Assembly (NCBI RefSeq): GCF_004803895.1
Contig: NZ_CP021978.1
Coordinates: 1,674,001 to 1,738,000, forward strand
DNA length: 64,000 nt
Source: Streptomyces hawaiiensis
Lineage (GTDB): Bacteria > Actinomycetota > Actinomycetes > Streptomycetales > Streptomycetaceae
Direction: 5' to 3'
This document shows positions 63,801 through 64,000 of the stretch, piece after piece. Below the pieces are notes generated by a model that was not told where the DNA came from, searched no databases, and was given only the letters and a program-made list of their open reading frames with translations. Within the stretch, counting starts at the first letter, position 1. Each line of letters begins with the position of its first letter. The position numbers were made by a program, and so were the translations under genes.

Positions 63801-63998
63801 AGCGACGACGGCGAACTCCGGGCCGGCGGCGGCCTCGGGGAACGGGACCGCCTCAGGAACCTGGCCGGCCTCCACAGCAGGAGCCGACGCCACGGTCTGC
63901 TCGGCGGCCACCGCCGGGCCCTGTCCGCCGGAGGCATCCGGCACGGAAGGCTCAGCAGAAGCACCGGCCGGCTCACCGCCCTGCGCGGAGCCGTCCAT
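60840..63998 (-). CDS. cobT: BluB-CobT fusion with a long repetitive N-terminal extension
   Basis: A 1052-residue protein. Residues about 1-481 are Ala/Pro/Glu-rich and disordered, with tandem repeats (VATPTPAAES, PSAEAVAAPEPAPA). Residues about 482-700 are a BluB-like flavin domain (5,6-dimethylbenzimidazole synthase: RRDIRNGFRSDPIPHEVLLR, VGHSQPWDFVVIRS, YLCVGYVDEFPDEPEL). Residues about 702-1052 are CobT (AGDHGVHAQGVTPWPQEVTA, GEMGIANTTASAAL, catalytic Glu in RLGEGTGALLALP). Together they should make the lower ligand of B12 and activate it with nicotinate mononucleotide. The ATG lies 2 bp from the window end, so its promoter is outside. Confidence 0.93.
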   Translation of the reverse strand: MDGSAQGGEPAGASAEPSVPDASGGQGPAVAAEQTVASAPAVEAGQVPEAVPFPEAAAGPEFAVVAPVEAAGGEAPAPAQVPDAAVHAPDAATYAPDVPAPEAVAQMPAAGVAPEAAAPGPAVSAPEAVAPEPDATADDTAPQPPTATDAAPVTQEPEVTVPQPATPGPEAPGQATVAPAAEPVGQEAVAPSAEAVAAPEPAPATEPVDQEAVAPSAEAVAAPEPAPAAESVATPTPAAESVATPTPAAESVAAPAPAPVAEAVAAPAPAPDPVAQAAVPADDAPDPAAPAEPEAAPEATAPDQPTAATAHPEAPAPAQAPEATAHPEAPVPAQAPEALVPHPATEAAAPVQAAPEAVTAAPAAEAVEPGPAPQGTAPDPPAPAEDVTVVLPAPAADEQAGQPVQGPQQSQPAQPEELEPPAPAVTVPAPRDGDAELAQNADDLDTRAAEQEDLADQERRDEESAAAVAEARQSTGPAAPGYDPAEREAVLKVMRERRDIRNGFRSDPIPHEVLLRVLEAAHHAPSVGHSQPWDFVVIRSADTRRAMHELAMRQRDAYAKSLPKGRAKQFKELKIEAILDTPVNIVVTADPTRGGRHTLGRHTQPQMAPYSAALAVENLWLAARAEGLGVGWVSFFDEREMVRALGLPEHLEIIAYLCVGYVDEFPDEPELLQAGWSKRRPLSWVVHEETYGRRALPGEEPHDLLAETVAQIRPLDAKALGEAWERQKRMTKPAGALGMLEIISAQLSGLSRQCPPPIPEPAAVAIFAGDHGVHAQGVTPWPQEVTAQMVANFLGGGAVCNAFATQVGAEVCIVDVGVAADLPATPGLLPRKIRAGTSDLTTGPAMTREEARQAIEVGIETARDLVAAGNKALLTGEMGIANTTASAALISVFTGADPAEVTGRGTGINDETLARKTEVVRRALELHQPDPADPIGVLAAIGGFEHAAIVGLLLGGASLRTPVILDGVSAGAAALVARAIAPEVLAACIAGHRSAEPGHVAALNKLGLRPLVDLDLRLGEGTGALLALPLVQSTARAMHEVATFDSAGVTEK
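63241..63325. repeat. 30-bp tandem repeat in the BluB-CobT gene
   Basis: Two identical 30-bp units at 63241-63270 and 63271-63300, then a partial third. In frame they encode the ATPTPAAESV decapeptide. Multiple of three, so the frame is kept. Confidence 0.9.
63316..63459. repeat. 72-bp tandem repeat in the BluB-CobT gene
   Basis: Two nearly identical 72-bp units at 63316-63387 and 63388-63459, encoding the 24-residue unit that contains QEAVAPSAEAVAAPEPAPA. They lie in the disordered N-terminal extension. Confidence 0.88.
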
Positions 63999-64000
63999 GA

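Overview
The window is a very GC-rich actinobacterial chromosome segment with frequent GTG/TTG starts and 4-bp ATGA/GTGA gene overlaps. It is almost certainly Streptomyces: it carries ssgB (a sporulation cell-division gene), a phosphatidylinositol/PIM lipid operon, a bifunctional relA, secD-secF, and a rare TTA codon in a regulator. As far as I can recall, most of the gene order matches the conserved chromosome around hisS-relA-ruv-pdx-thrS-ssgB-cobT of S. coelicolor. No phage, transposase, integrase, rRNA or CRISPR array was seen.

Layout. 1-2389: the end of an ABC-2 permease with its histidine kinase and response regulator. 2433-9385: hisS and a metallo-hydrolase (-), a membrane cyclophilin and a DUF349 protein (+), then relA (-). 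9578-13633: apt, secF, secD, yajC (-). 13818-16099: ruvB, ruvA, ruvC (-). 16298-19326: a YebC-family protein, pdxT, pdxS and a LemA-like membrane protein (-). 19380-22161: a phosphatidylinositol mannoside operon (-). 22462-26499: an EF-G-like GTPase and a large membrane protein (+). 26610-31096: a HIT protein, thrS, an unknown 408-residue protein and a DUF4365 protein (-); a DEDDh exonuclease diverges from the last. 32054-46775: a 14.6-kb segment bounded by two identical tRNA-Val(CAC) genes. It holds a PucR regulator with a TTA codon, a PLP enzyme, and a pectin (rhamnogalacturonan) uptake and degradation operon. 46822-53081: a PGPGW membrane protein, ssgB, a CGNR regulator, small membrane proteins, a DsbA-like protein, a double GNAT, pabC and pabB. 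53261-53728: five tRNAs (Gly, Cys, 3 x Val). 53784-63998: a zinc-ribbon protein, an APH-type kinase, a Ser/Thr kinase, NUDIX, an RNA methyltransferase, a siroheme/precorrin enzyme, and a BluB-CobT fusion with a long repetitive N-terminus.

How the parts work together. SecD/SecF/YajC assist protein export. RelA and Apt handle alarmone and purine metabolism. RuvABC resolves Holliday junctions. PdxS/PdxT make vitamin B6. PgsA, an acyltransferase and a PimA-like enzyme build PI mannosides. PabB/PabC make p-aminobenzoate. The siroheme/precorrin enzyme and BluB-CobT serve tetrapyrrole and cobalamin synthesis. The ABC transporter, DUF624 protein and PL26-like lyase form a plant-polysaccharide module.

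The less explained material lies mainly in non-coding DNA: a 56-58-bp tandem array at 45986-46337, a 96-bp repeat present twice, a long inverted repeat followed by an orphan terminator at 55412-55659, and a 21-bp hairpin between yajC and secD. I found no gene cluster that clearly forms a new system. The DUF4365/408-residue pair beside an exonuclease is the best protein candidate.
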